From: Limnobacter olei
GTDB taxonomy: Bacteria; Pseudomonadota; Gammaproteobacteria; Burkholderiales; Burkholderiaceae_B
Direction of reading: 5' to 3'
Length of the DNA: 64,000 bases
NCBI RefSeq assembly: GCF_029087225.1
Contig: NZ_JARFJD010000002.1
Span: 1-64,000, forward strand
Part shown: positions 33,218 to 41,673 of the stretch, in pieces
Position numbering within the stretch: the first letter of the stretch is position 1
Layout: every line of letters begins with the position of its first letter
Translations under genes and position numbers: made by a program
The notes under the pieces: generated by a model
Databases searched by the model: none
Told to the model about the DNA's origin: nothing
The model's input: only the letters and a program-made list of their open reading frames with translations

Positions 33218-33500
33218 ATCAAACTGGTTAAAAATCAGCAGTCGGCAAATCGTTTGCCTGCTGCTGGCTTTTCCTGGAGGCTTGGTTTTAGCCAACCTGC
33301 TTGCGGCAGCATTGGCCATTTTGCTGTCTAAAGCAGGCATGGAACAAAGCGAAGCCATGACCCTGAGCCTGCTGCTGGCCTACCTTGCCATGCCCTGCTG
33401 GGTGCTGTGGATATACTGCACAGCCAGCCTGGCCTGGCTAAGTGCCAAAGGACTGCTGTTTGGTTTGCTTTGCGCAATCGTGATTTATTTTCCTTGGTAA
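33171..33500 (+). CDS. DUF3649 family iron-uptake-associated membrane protein
   Basis: About 109 residues with three hydrophobic segments (IVCLLLAFPGGLVLANLLAA, LLLAYLAMPCWVLWIYCTA and LLFGLLCAIVIYFPW). It matches the small DUF3649 proteins encoded after siderophore receptors together with PepSY and DUF3325 genes. The start is uncertain: ATG 33171 or GTG 33198 both overlap the receptor relic, as expected if the real receptor stop once overlapped this start. It probably helps a periplasmic ferric-siderophore reduction step. Confidence 0.72.
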   Translation: MGSDARWFSVQTTVSKSNWLKISSRQIVCLLLAFPGGLVLANLLAAALAILLSKAGMEQSEAMTLSLLLAYLAMPCWVLWIYCTASLAWLSAKGLLFGLLCAIVIYFPW

Positions 33501-33509
33501 TCCCAGGCC

Positions 33510-35147
33510 GTGAGCAAGCAGAAAGCACCTTCCGTTCGTCAACACATGGCTTGGTTTCACACCTGGTTTGGGCTGTTCGTTGGCTTCCTGCTGTTCGCTG
33601 TGTTCTGGATGGGTACGCTCACTGTATTCGATAAAGAGTTCGACCGCTGGATGCACCCGGAAAGCCGCAGTATTGCTGGCGAATGTTGCATACTGAGCCC
33701 AAATCAACTTGAAACAGTGTTGCTGAAGGCCCATGAACTGGCGCCGGGATCCGACAACATTCGACTGCGCTTGCCCACCGAGCGAACGCCCATGACACTA
33801 ATTCGGATCGTAGAACCCGACCGAACCTTGAAAACCTATTTCATCGATCCAGACACAGGCAAAGTGGTCTCCAATGAACACACCTTGGGTGGCAGCGGTT
33901 TCTTTTTTCCCTTCCACTACAAATTCAATATTGCCTGGAATAACGTGGGGTATTTTTTGCTGGGCATTGCCGGCTTGGCCATGATGGCGCTGTTGATCAG
34001 CGGCATTGTCATTCACCGAAAACTGCTGGCTGAGTTCTTTTTGTTTCGCCCCAACAAACACACCGTGCGCAGTTTGCTCGACTTGCACAATCTGAGCAGC
34101 GTGGTGGCATTGCCCTTTCACTTCCTCATCACTTTCACCGGTTTGCTCATCTTTTTTTCCATCTATTTTCCGTGGGCCACACTGGCCGCATTTGGTGGTG
34201 ACAAAGCCGCCTCGCAGAAAGCCATGAGTGGTTTTGTGAATATGCCCCCCAGTGGTTTTGTTGAAGACGCCGAGCAACAACTCGCTGCACTGAAAAGCGT
34301 ACCGGCTTTGGTTCAAGCGCGGGAAATGGCCTGGAGCCAAGCCCTGGGCGAAACCGCGCGTGCTGATTCAATCAATATTCGAAACTTGGGTGACAGCAAC
34401 GCCACACTTGAAATTCGCCGGGTGTTTCCCGAGCGCAGCATCAGCATGAGCACACATGCTGACACCATGCTGTTGCACACCGGTGAACTGCTCCATGCAC
34501 ACGCGCCCAAACCCATCAAGGGCTTCACACACTGGATCAACGGCCTGCACTTCATCCAGTTTGACCACACTGCACTTCGAGTGCTTTACGTGGTGGGGGG
34601 CTTGTTGGGTTGCATCATGATTCATACGGGGTTCTTGTTTTGGCTCGAGTCTCGCCGTATTCAGCATCACAAGAAAAAACTGCCAGGCTTCACTGTGGTT
34701 CAAGCACTGACCGTGGGCGGCACCCTAGGCATGATGATTGCCACCGCCGCCTATCTTGTTGCAAACCAGCTTTTGCCGAATCACATCGAGAGCAGGGCCA
34801 CTGTCGAGACCTGGGCATTTTATGGCGTGTGGGTACTCAGTATCGTTTGGGCCTTTGTCAGTGCCTTCCGATACAAACACCTGCAAAACCAAGCCGAAGC
34901 GCACTACAGCAGCCAGTGGCTGCCACCCACGGTCGTCTTTACCGCCTTGTGTGCATTGGCCTGGTTGCTCAACCAGATCAACACAGGTGGACTGGTTCAA
35001 GCCATGGCTCAAGGGGATATGAATTCACTGGCCATCGACATCGGTTTAATGCTGATGGTTGCAAGCGGTGTCTACACTGCCCACAAACTGTCGGTCAGCG
35101 CGACAGCGAAGTATGCTGAGCCCAGCGAGGTTGGACAATGCCACTAA
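33510..35147 (+). CDS. PepSY-associated TM domain protein (ferric-siderophore reductase-like)
   Basis: A 545-residue membrane protein beginning MSKQKAPSVRQHMAWFHTWF with a GTG start. It has the PepSY_TM arrangement: helix 1 with the HTWFGLFVGFLLF motif, a periplasmic PepSY-like portion, a helix with conserved histidines (LLDLHNLSSVVALPFHFLIT), and helix pairs near the C terminus. This family is Fur-regulated and linked to reduction of ferric siderophores at the inner membrane. It is flanked by DUF3649 and DUF3325, a common trio. Confidence 0.88.
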   Translation: MSKQKAPSVRQHMAWFHTWFGLFVGFLLFAVFWMGTLTVFDKEFDRWMHPESRSIAGECCILSPNQLETVLLKAHELAPGSDNIRLRLPTERTPMTLIRIVEPDRTLKTYFIDPDTGKVVSNEHTLGGSGFFFPFHYKFNIAWNNVGYFLLGIAGLAMMALLISGIVIHRKLLAEFFLFRPNKHTVRSLLDLHNLSSVVALPFHFLITFTGLLIFFSIYFPWATLAAFGGDKAASQKAMSGFVNMPPSGFVEDAEQQLAALKSVPALVQAREMAWSQALGETARADSINIRNLGDSNATLEIRRVFPERSISMSTHADTMLLHTGELLHAHAPKPIKGFTHWINGLHFIQFDHTALRVLYVVGGLLGCIMIHTGFLFWLESRRIQHHKKKLPGFTVVQALTVGGTLGMMIATAAYLVANQLLPNHIESRATVETWAFYGVWVLSIVWAFVSAFRYKHLQNQAEAHYSSQWLPPTVVFTALCALAWLLNQINTGGLVQAMAQGDMNSLAIDIGLMLMVASGVYTAHKLSVSATAKYAEPSEVGQCH

Positions 35148-35428
35148 CGGTACAACTTGCGCTGACATTTCTTCTGTTGTTTTGGGGTTTGTTGTTGACT
35201 GCACTTTCGCAGCAGGCTCACTATCGTCATCGACGTTGGGCGGGGCGTTGCAATGCAATAGGTCTTAAGTCGGCTGGCTCAAGGCGCTTGGCGGGCATTC
35301 TATCTTTGTTGATGAGTGCGACTGCATTGGCTGCCATTGAAGGACTTGCTTTCGGACTTGTGCTTTGGGTCATGGCCGCTGCCATACTGGCTGCAGTGTT
35401 GGCATGGATGCTTGCTCTGTCGAGATAA
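35138..35428 (+). CDS. DUF3325 family small membrane protein
   Basis: A 96-residue protein with three hydrophobic helices and a His/Arg-rich loop after the first (SQQAHYRHRRWAGR). It fits DUF3325, which accompanies PepSY_TM and DUF3649 genes in iron-uptake loci. The ATG overlaps the PepSY gene by 10 bases. Exact function unknown. Confidence 0.8.
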   Translation: MPLTVQLALTFLLLFWGLLLTALSQQAHYRHRRWAGRCNAIGLKSAGSRRLAGILSLLMSATALAAIEGLAFGLVLWVMAAAILAAVLAWMLALSR

Positions 35429-35434
35429 GCGCTC

Positions 35435-35477
35435 GCTCGTGTTGTAGGCGTATAATCGCCTGACATTCAACACGAGC
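35435..35477. promoter_or_regulatory. Nested inverted repeats around a TATAAT, upstream of the five-haem cytochrome
   Basis: Outer 10-bp arms GCTCGTGTTG and CAACACGAGC are perfect; inside them AGGCG-TATAAT-CGCCT forms a second perfect dyad. The inner loop is an ideal -10 hexamer. The structure ends 7 bp before the cytochrome ATG, so it may be a promoter-operator or an mRNA 5' stem-loop. Confidence 0.6.
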
Positions 35478-35484
35478 TGTATCC

Positions 35485-37398
35485 ATGATCACCCGCTTTG
35501 CCACCACCGCCCTTTTGCTGCTCGCCAGCATTGCCGCGAATGCACAGTCCAATCCAACACCCGTCGCAGTCGACATGGCCAACCGCGTTCAAGCCTGTGT
35601 AGCATGCCACGGTGCCGAGGGGCGCGCCAGCGCGGAAGGTTACTACCCGCGCATTGCTGGCAAGCCAGAAGGTTATTTGTACAACCAGCTGATAGCGTTT
35701 CGGGAAGGCAGTCGCCAACATGCGGCCATGAATGGCATTGTTCAGCATTTGTCGAATGACTACCTGCTGCAAATGGCGAAGTACTTTGCTGCGCAAAACC
35801 CGCCCTACCCTGCGCCTGCAAAAAGTACCGCAACGCCCGCAGAACTTGAACAGGGCAAACAACTTGTGTTCGATGGCGTTGCATCCAAAAAAATTCCTGC
35901 CTGCGCCGCCTGCCACGGGCAAGCACTGACCGGGGTAGAACCTTACACCCCCGGTTTATTGGGTTTGCCGCGCGATTACCTGAATGCGCAACTTGGCAAA
36001 TGGCGCAACGGTCAGCGCCAAGCCGCTGACCCCGATTGCATGCATGCGCTAGTGAAAGCGCTCAGCCCCGAGCAATTGAACACGGCCACCGCATACCTTG
36101 CGGCACAGCCCATGCCAGAAAACCCCAAAGCAGCTCCCAGCAACAGCATTCAGTTCCCGCTGAAGTGCGGCACACACACTGCCACAGCCGTGCAAGGCAA
36201 CAACAATATCTCGCCCGAGCCGATTGCGTTGAATGTGTTGTCTGAACAGGAGAAACGCGGTGCCTATCTGGCACGCTTGGGTAATTGCGCCGGTTGCCAC
36301 ACTGCCAACCCCAAAAAACCCTATGCTGGTGGGCGTGCAATCGAAACACCCTTTGGGAAAATTTACAGCACCAACCTGACACCGAATGCTGAACACGGAC
36401 TGGGCAGGTGGACTGCCGACGATTTTTACAAAGCGATGCACAGCGGCATCTCAAAAAACGGGGATTATCTATACCCTGCATTTCCCTACACCGACTACAC
36501 CAAAATGAGCCGTGCAGAGGTGGATGACTTGTTCGCCTACCTGAAACGCCTGCCCGCCATTGCCCAAAAAACACCGCAGCCTGAATTGCAATTTCCCTTC
36601 AATCAACGCCCACTACTGGCGGTGTGGCGTGCACTCTATTTCACCGAAGGTGAATTCAAACCCGACACCACACAAACCGCGCTTTGGAATCGTGGTGCCT
36701 ACTTGGTCAATGGTCTGGGTCATTGCGCAGCCTGCCACACACCACGCGGCACCTTGGGTGGATTGAAAGACAAATTGAATTTAAGCGGTGCCACAATTCC
36801 GGTGCTGAACTGGTTTGCACCTGCATTAAATAATCACCCCTTGTACGGCTTGGGTAAATGGACCGAAGCCGATATTGCGCAATATTTGCAAACTGGCGTG
36901 AATTCTCATGCGGCAAGCTATGGCCCCATGAGCGAGGTCATTGCGCACAGCCTGCAATTTGCCACGGCTGCCGACACCCAAGCCATGGCGGTTTATCTGA
37001 AAAGCCTGCCTGCACAAGCCCCATCAGAAAAAGAATCAACAGGCCTTGGGCAACGCACCTTGCAACCTTTGATGGTTCGAGGAGAGAACATTTATACCAA
37101 TACCTGTGCCGAATGCCATGGCAAGAAAGGCGAAGGCAAAGCCAATCAATTTCCGGCCTTGGCAAGCAATGTGAATGTGATTGCACCCAACCCGGTCAAC
37201 ACCATACGCATGGTGCTCAATGGCGGTTTTTCACCCAGCACACAAGGCATACCGTATCCACATGGCATGCCACCCTATCGAGTAGAACTGAGCAACAACG
37301 ACATTGCAGCAGTGGTCACTTACATCCGGCGAAGCTGGGGGAACAATGCCAGTGGAGTGGCGTCTGTCGAAGTCGACAAGCAACGTGGTAATCAATAA
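35485..37398 (+). CDS. Five-haem c-type cytochrome, fusion of c4-like and alcohol dehydrogenase cytochrome modules
   Basis: A 637-residue periplasmic protein with signal peptide ending IAANAQ. It has five CxxCH sites: CVACH (38), CAACH (140), CAGCH (268), CAACH (414) and CAECH (541). The first 230 residues look like a di-haem cytochrome c4-type pair; residues 250-637 look like the tri-haem subunit of membrane alcohol or gluconate dehydrogenases (GAYLARLGNCAGCHT, GAYLVNGLGHCAACHTPR). The fusion suggests a long haem wire that takes electrons from a PQQ dehydrogenase. No dehydrogenase gene is adjacent, so the partner is open; the two PQQ enzymes in this window are candidates. Confidence 0.87.
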   Translation: MITRFATTALLLLASIAANAQSNPTPVAVDMANRVQACVACHGAEGRASAEGYYPRIAGKPEGYLYNQLIAFREGSRQHAAMNGIVQHLSNDYLLQMAKYFAAQNPPYPAPAKSTATPAELEQGKQLVFDGVASKKIPACAACHGQALTGVEPYTPGLLGLPRDYLNAQLGKWRNGQRQAADPDCMHALVKALSPEQLNTATAYLAAQPMPENPKAAPSNSIQFPLKCGTHTATAVQGNNNISPEPIALNVLSEQEKRGAYLARLGNCAGCHTANPKKPYAGGRAIETPFGKIYSTNLTPNAEHGLGRWTADDFYKAMHSGISKNGDYLYPAFPYTDYTKMSRAEVDDLFAYLKRLPAIAQKTPQPELQFPFNQRPLLAVWRALYFTEGEFKPDTTQTALWNRGAYLVNGLGHCAACHTPRGTLGGLKDKLNLSGATIPVLNWFAPALNNHPLYGLGKWTEADIAQYLQTGVNSHAASYGPMSEVIAHSLQFATAADTQAMAVYLKSLPAQAPSEKESTGLGQRTLQPLMVRGENIYTNTCAECHGKKGEGKANQFPALASNVNVIAPNPVNTIRMVLNGGFSPSTQGIPYPHGMPPYRVELSNNDIAAVVTYIRRSWGNNASGVASVEVDKQRGNQ

Positions 37399-37435
37399 AA
37401 AAAGCCGGCGATGAATTGCTTCATCACCGGTTTTT
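37399..37435. terminator. Bidirectional terminator between the cytochrome and the TonB receptor
   Basis: CCGGCGATGAA-TTGC-TTCATCACCGG, flanked by an A-run upstream and TTTTT downstream, lies between two convergent genes and can serve both. Confidence 0.88.
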
Positions 37436-37456
37436 CGATGTCGCGCTTAACGATGA

Positions 37457-39517
37457 CTAGAAATCAACTTGCATTTCAACCAGCAACATACGTCCAGGTG
37501 CAGGCACCCGGCCGATGGTACTCACATCCACACCACGGAAGAAGTACTGCTCATCAAACAGGTTATTGATGCCAAAACCAAGGTTCATATTTTTGCCCTG
37601 ACCAATTGGGAAATCACGACCCACGCGCATGTTCACCAAGGTGTAAGCGGGCAACTCCCCGGCGCTGCCATTGGCAGTTTCAACCTGAGTGTTGGCTGAA
37701 TCACTGAAACTTTCAGAAACATACAAGGCATTCGCATTGGCAGTCCACTTGCCAAACTTGTGTACAGCGTCAACACCAATATGGTGAGTTGGCGCATTGC
37801 GAAGTTTCTTGCCTCGGTCTGCACCCGACAACTGCTCCGTGTCCAGGTAGGTGTAGCTCATGCCCAGTTCAGTTTGACTGTCCAGGTTCCAGCGACCTTC
37901 CAGCTCCACACCTTCCTGGCGTGTTTCACCCAAGTTGCGGAATGCGCCTGAATCGAAAACAATTTGGTCTTTGTAATCAACACGGAACAAGGTTGCCGCT
38001 ATATTGGCCTGCGGGTTAATTTGCCAGCGTGAACCAATCTCATAGTTCTCGGCTGTTTCATTGCCCACATCACCACCGCGGGTAACCTGCGCAGTTTGCA
38101 CCGGCACCAGCGAGCGCTGCGCATTGGCAAACACATACACATCTTTCGTGGCCTGGTAGCCCACAGTCAATCCAGGCAACCATTCATCGGGGTTATTCTG
38201 AAACTGTGCGCCCGTGTTCAAATCCCTGTAGTTGGTTTCCACGTCCTCATAGCGAATACCCGGGGTAACGGTTAATCGATTTTCCATCAAAGCGATTGAA
38301 TCGCTGAGGTAATACGCCATTGCAGTGGTTGAGAAATCCCATCTGCGCAATGGATTCACCGCACCAGTTGCCAAAGTGGTACGCGTTACATCAAATCGCA
38401 CATCTTCTTCGACAAATCGTGCACCCGCGATAATGGTGTGATTGCCAATTTTTCGGGTGATGCGGGGCTCGGTGCCGTGCACACTGAAAATTCTTGGCGA
38501 TTCACTGACGCTGGTCACCGGCAAGGCAGGGTCCATGGGATCACTGAAGAAGAAGGTGCGGTCGGCCTGGTGTGCAAAATTACGCCAAGTCAATTTGGTA
38601 TCTTCGTTAAAACTGTGATTCCAAGTGAAAGTGGCACGCCACATGTCTGCATCATAAGCATCAAATGGACGTTGAGACTGATTCGGATTCTGTTCATATG
38701 CTGCAGGGCTCAATGCGCCGGGCAATTCAGCCTTCACTTCGTAGTACTGCAACTGCGCCTTGAAATCGTTGTTCGGGTTCAGGTAGTACTCACCATCTAC
38801 AATAAAGTTGCGCACTTCGGTGTCGGAACGATCGCGCTGACCCTTTCCATCCACAATATTGGCCTGAAATTGCAAACCAATGTCTTCACGCACAAAACCA
38901 CCAATGCGGTAGTACGTGTCAGTCAGCATGTTGCCGGTTTCTTCGGAAATTTGAAGGCGTTCGCGGAACGTTTGACTGGTTTTTGCGGGAATGGGCTTGG
39001 TCACCAAATTCAGCACGCCACCTACGTTGTTGGGGCCGTAATGAACAGCCGCACCGCCACGCACCAAATCCACCGCTTCAAGGCTGGGCAAGGTAACCGG
39101 GAACAGCGACAAGCCCACGTTGGTGTATGGGCCAATCGCAATCGGGTAACCATCGACCAGAATTTGTAAACGCTCACTGCGCAAGGGATTCAAACCACGC
39201 ACACCAATGTTGGGCAAAATGCCGGTCCCTGTTTCATCCAACACCTGAACACCCGGTACACGACGCAAAGCGTCTTCCAGGTTCAAAGCACCACGCTCTT
39301 CCAGGTCTTCTTTCTCAAGAACCGTGCGCGCACCCGTGTAGGTTTTTACGCTTTCCTCTGTGGGTGGGCCTAACCAGTCCGATTGGACGGTGACCGGTGC
39401 CAGGTTTTGCGCGAACACAGCATTACCCAGGGAAATACAGGCCAGGGCCACAGCCGTGGATAGAATTGAAATACGGGGACCTTGGCGCGAATCGGCATGC
39501 GCACGACGAAATGACAT
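37457..39517 (-). CDS. TonB-dependent ferric-siderophore receptor (FecA/PvuA-like)
   Basis: A 686-residue outer-membrane receptor. A long N-terminal leader (signal around AVALACISLGNAVFAQ) is followed by the plug (residues about 60-180, with LNLEDALRRVPGVQVLDETG, GVRGLNPLRSERLQILVDG and GGAAVHYGPNNVGGVLNLVT). A 22-strand-type barrel ends in LLVEMQVDF. It lacks an N-terminal signalling domain. It resembles ferric-citrate/carboxylate siderophore receptors. Divergent from the NIS siderophore operon and led by a Fur-like box, it is the likely receptor for the carboxylate siderophore made next door. Confidence 0.9.
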   Translation of the reverse strand: MSFRRAHADSRQGPRISILSTAVALACISLGNAVFAQNLAPVTVQSDWLGPPTEESVKTYTGARTVLEKEDLEERGALNLEDALRRVPGVQVLDETGTGILPNIGVRGLNPLRSERLQILVDGYPIAIGPYTNVGLSLFPVTLPSLEAVDLVRGGAAVHYGPNNVGGVLNLVTKPIPAKTSQTFRERLQISEETGNMLTDTYYRIGGFVREDIGLQFQANIVDGKGQRDRSDTEVRNFIVDGEYYLNPNNDFKAQLQYYEVKAELPGALSPAAYEQNPNQSQRPFDAYDADMWRATFTWNHSFNEDTKLTWRNFAHQADRTFFFSDPMDPALPVTSVSESPRIFSVHGTEPRITRKIGNHTIIAGARFVEEDVRFDVTRTTLATGAVNPLRRWDFSTTAMAYYLSDSIALMENRLTVTPGIRYEDVETNYRDLNTGAQFQNNPDEWLPGLTVGYQATKDVYVFANAQRSLVPVQTAQVTRGGDVGNETAENYEIGSRWQINPQANIAATLFRVDYKDQIVFDSGAFRNLGETRQEGVELEGRWNLDSQTELGMSYTYLDTEQLSGADRGKKLRNAPTHHIGVDAVHKFGKWTANANALYVSESFSDSANTQVETANGSAGELPAYTLVNMRVGRDFPIGQGKNMNLGFGINNLFDEQYFFRGVDVSTIGRVPAPGRMLLVEMQVDF

Positions 39518-39540
39518 TGCTGTTTCCTTTTAATAATAAA

Positions 39541-39559
39541 AATCGTTCTCATTATCGTT
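39541..39559. promoter_or_regulatory. Fur box of the TonB-dependent receptor
   Basis: On the minus strand it reads AACGATAATGAGAACGATT, a good Fur 19-mer with alternating GATAATGA-like units. It lies 24 bp upstream of the receptor ATG. Confidence 0.8.
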
Positions 39560-39693
39560 ATTTTTACAACGATATTTTTGTAAGCCCTTCAAAAAGACAT
39601 TTTTTTCTTGTACCGCACCGCTGTATTCGCGCCTTCACCCCCATATCGAGTGATGGATTGTTAATTTTTTTGAAGCGCCGTTTTATTTAATGC

Positions 39694-39713
39694 TAATATT
39701 AATCATTATCATT
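39694..39713. promoter_or_regulatory. Fur box of the siderophore operon
   Basis: TAATATTAATCATTATCATT contains the ATCATTATCATT core of the Fur consensus. It lies 12 bp before the first ATG of the biosynthetic operon, a position that would block RNA polymerase. Confidence 0.8.
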
Positions 39714-39725
39714 TACAAATAAAAC

Positions 39726-40514
39726 ATGATCCATCCTTACTTGTTGACCAAAGCAGCATCCAACACATCGCCCAAGCTGGGCCTGCTGAACTCCCTGCCC
39801 TCCCCGTTGATCATCGACATGATTGCCCAGTGCAATTACGACTTCGTCATCATCGACACCGAGCACGTGCTGCTCGATGAAAACACCCTGCGCGAATGCA
39901 TTCAAACCTGCCGGCACCACCAATGCGTGCCCCTGGTTCGCATTGCAGAAATTCGCCCCAACTTCATCGGCAAGGTATTGGATGCGGGTGCCATGGGCAT
40001 TGTGCTGTCACGCGCAGAGAACGCAGATCAAATTGAAGCGATTGCCAAAGCCATGAAATTCCCCCCGTCCGGCACACGCGGCATTACTGGCGGAACAGTG
40101 ACAGGCTACGGGCAACTGCCCTTGAGCGACTACATTGCGCAGGCCAACACACACACATTGCTGGTGCCCATGATTGAAAGTGAAAGCGGCTTGAATGCCC
40201 TATCCCAGATGCTGGCCACCGGGCAGGTCAGCTTTGTCATGGAAGGTGCACTGGACCTTGCCTTGAACATGGGCCTTGGACCAAGCCCGCTGCACCCAGT
40301 GGTGTTCGACGCATTGAACAAGCTGCATCAAATTTGCCAACACGCCGATGTGCCCTTTTGCCCCAACCCAAGAACACCAAGCCAACTGCGGCACTGGCAA
40401 GAACTTGACTGCAAACTTTTTCTGTGTGGCGAAGACCGAAGCCACTTCGGTCATGCACTGCGAACCAAGCTTCAACCTTTCCAGACACCCCATGATGTTT
40501 CTCAAGGAGCCTGA
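39726..40514 (+). CDS. SbnG-like citrate synthase of the siderophore operon (HpcH/HpaI fold)
   Basis: A 262-residue class II aldolase-fold protein with the metal-site segment FVIIDTEHVLLDENTL and GITGGTVTGYGQL. It is close in type to SbnG, which makes citrate from oxaloacetate and acetyl-CoA for staphyloferrin B, rather than to catabolic HpcH enzymes. Leading a NIS siderophore operon, it probably provides citrate independently of the TCA enzyme, useful when iron starvation lowers TCA flux. Vibrio pvs operons lack it. Downstream start is one base after its stop. Confidence 0.82.
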   Translation: MIHPYLLTKAASNTSPKLGLLNSLPSPLIIDMIAQCNYDFVIIDTEHVLLDENTLRECIQTCRHHQCVPLVRIAEIRPNFIGKVLDAGAMGIVLSRAENADQIEAIAKAMKFPPSGTRGITGGTVTGYGQLPLSDYIAQANTHTLLVPMIESESGLNALSQMLATGQVSFVMEGALDLALNMGLGPSPLHPVVFDALNKLHQICQHADVPFCPNPRTPSQLRHWQELDCKLFLCGEDRSHFGHALRTKLQPFQTPHDVSQGA

Positions 40515-40515
40515 A

Positions 40516-41673
40516 TTGAAACCCACCCTAGTTTTCCTGACCCATGTGTTGAACAACGCAGTAGTCGACGGATTCATTCCCGCAGCCCGAACACTGGGTC
40601 ACGACCTAATTGTGCTGACCGATCACGGCCACGCCCACCAGCAAGCACTTACCGATGTTCGTGTGCATGAATGCGATGTGTTCAACCCGATTGCGATAAT
40701 CGACCTGATTGCCGCACTGAACATTGAACCAAGCGCCGTGTTCTCCAACAGCGATCACCTCCAAACCTGCACAGCCATGGTGGCTGAACTGCTGGGCCTG
40801 CCCGCGAAACCTTCAAAGGTTTGCTACCACGCAAAAAACAAACACTGGATGCGAAAGCGGCTTGAATCGCTTCGCCTGCCCACCATCTGGAGCCAAACCA
40901 TTCGCAGCACCGACGCAGTTCGCAGCGAATGGCCATACCCGCTGGTGGTTAAGCCCACCCAAGGGGTGGCATCAATAGATGTGGTTCGCATCGACACACC
41001 CGCGCAACTGACGCAACACCTTGCGCAACTGGATGAATCGCAAAGCGTGTTGCTGGAAGAATTCATGGAAGGCCCATTGATTACCCTTGAAACACTGGGC
41101 GATGGCAAACGGCTGCACACCATTGGCGGGTTTGATGTAAGCCTGTCCAATCCACCTTACTTTGTCGAAACCGCAGCGCAATGGAATGGGCCGCATACGG
41201 TGCAATGGCGCGCCCACATGGCACACACCCTTGCGCAGTTTGGTGTGGGGCTTGGGGCGTGCCACAGCGAATTCGTTGTGACGCCACGCGGCCCGGTGCT
41301 GGTGGAAATCAATTACCGAAGCATTGGCGACAACCGTGAATTCCTGCTTGATCAGTTGGTGGAGCAAGGCTGGTTCAAATCCATTCTGCAAACCCACCTT
41401 GGGCAGGAAATTGAAGTGCCACAAGTAAAACCAAAATTTGCACAAATCGATTACCTGGTTGCCCCACATGCAGGCACCTTGCGCGTGGCACCGCATATTG
41501 AAAACAATGCAGCCGTGCAGTACCGCGCCATTAAGCAGCAAGGGGAAACCATCCAGATCAGCAACTCCAACAAAGACTACATTGGCGTATTCACTTATCA
41601 AGCGGATTCCGACAACGAACTTCAACGCCTTCGAACTGACATACAGCACAGCAACCCCTGGAGCGTTCAATGA
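40516..41673 (+). CDS. pvsA: PvsA-like ATP-grasp ligase of siderophore biosynthesis
   Basis: A 385-residue ATP-grasp enzyme: the ATP-binding segments include YPLVVKPTQGVASIDVVRI and SVLLEEFMEGPLITLETL, with the metal-binding GPVLVEINYRSIGDNREFLL. In vibrioferrin assembly the PvsA ligase is thought to join alanine with 2-ketoglutarate. I chose the TTG at 40516 because AAGGAG lies 6 bases upstream; earlier ATGs (40492, 40495) would overlap the previous gene. It overlaps the next gene by ATGA. Confidence 0.8.
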   Translation: MKPTLVFLTHVLNNAVVDGFIPAARTLGHDLIVLTDHGHAHQQALTDVRVHECDVFNPIAIIDLIAALNIEPSAVFSNSDHLQTCTAMVAELLGLPAKPSKVCYHAKNKHWMRKRLESLRLPTIWSQTIRSTDAVRSEWPYPLVVKPTQGVASIDVVRIDTPAQLTQHLAQLDESQSVLLEEFMEGPLITLETLGDGKRLHTIGGFDVSLSNPPYFVETAAQWNGPHTVQWRAHMAHTLAQFGVGLGACHSEFVVTPRGPVLVEINYRSIGDNREFLLDQLVEQGWFKSILQTHLGQEIEVPQVKPKFAQIDYLVAPHAGTLRVAPHIENNAAVQYRAIKQQGETIQISNSNKDYIGVFTYQADSDNELQRLRTDIQHSNPWSVQ

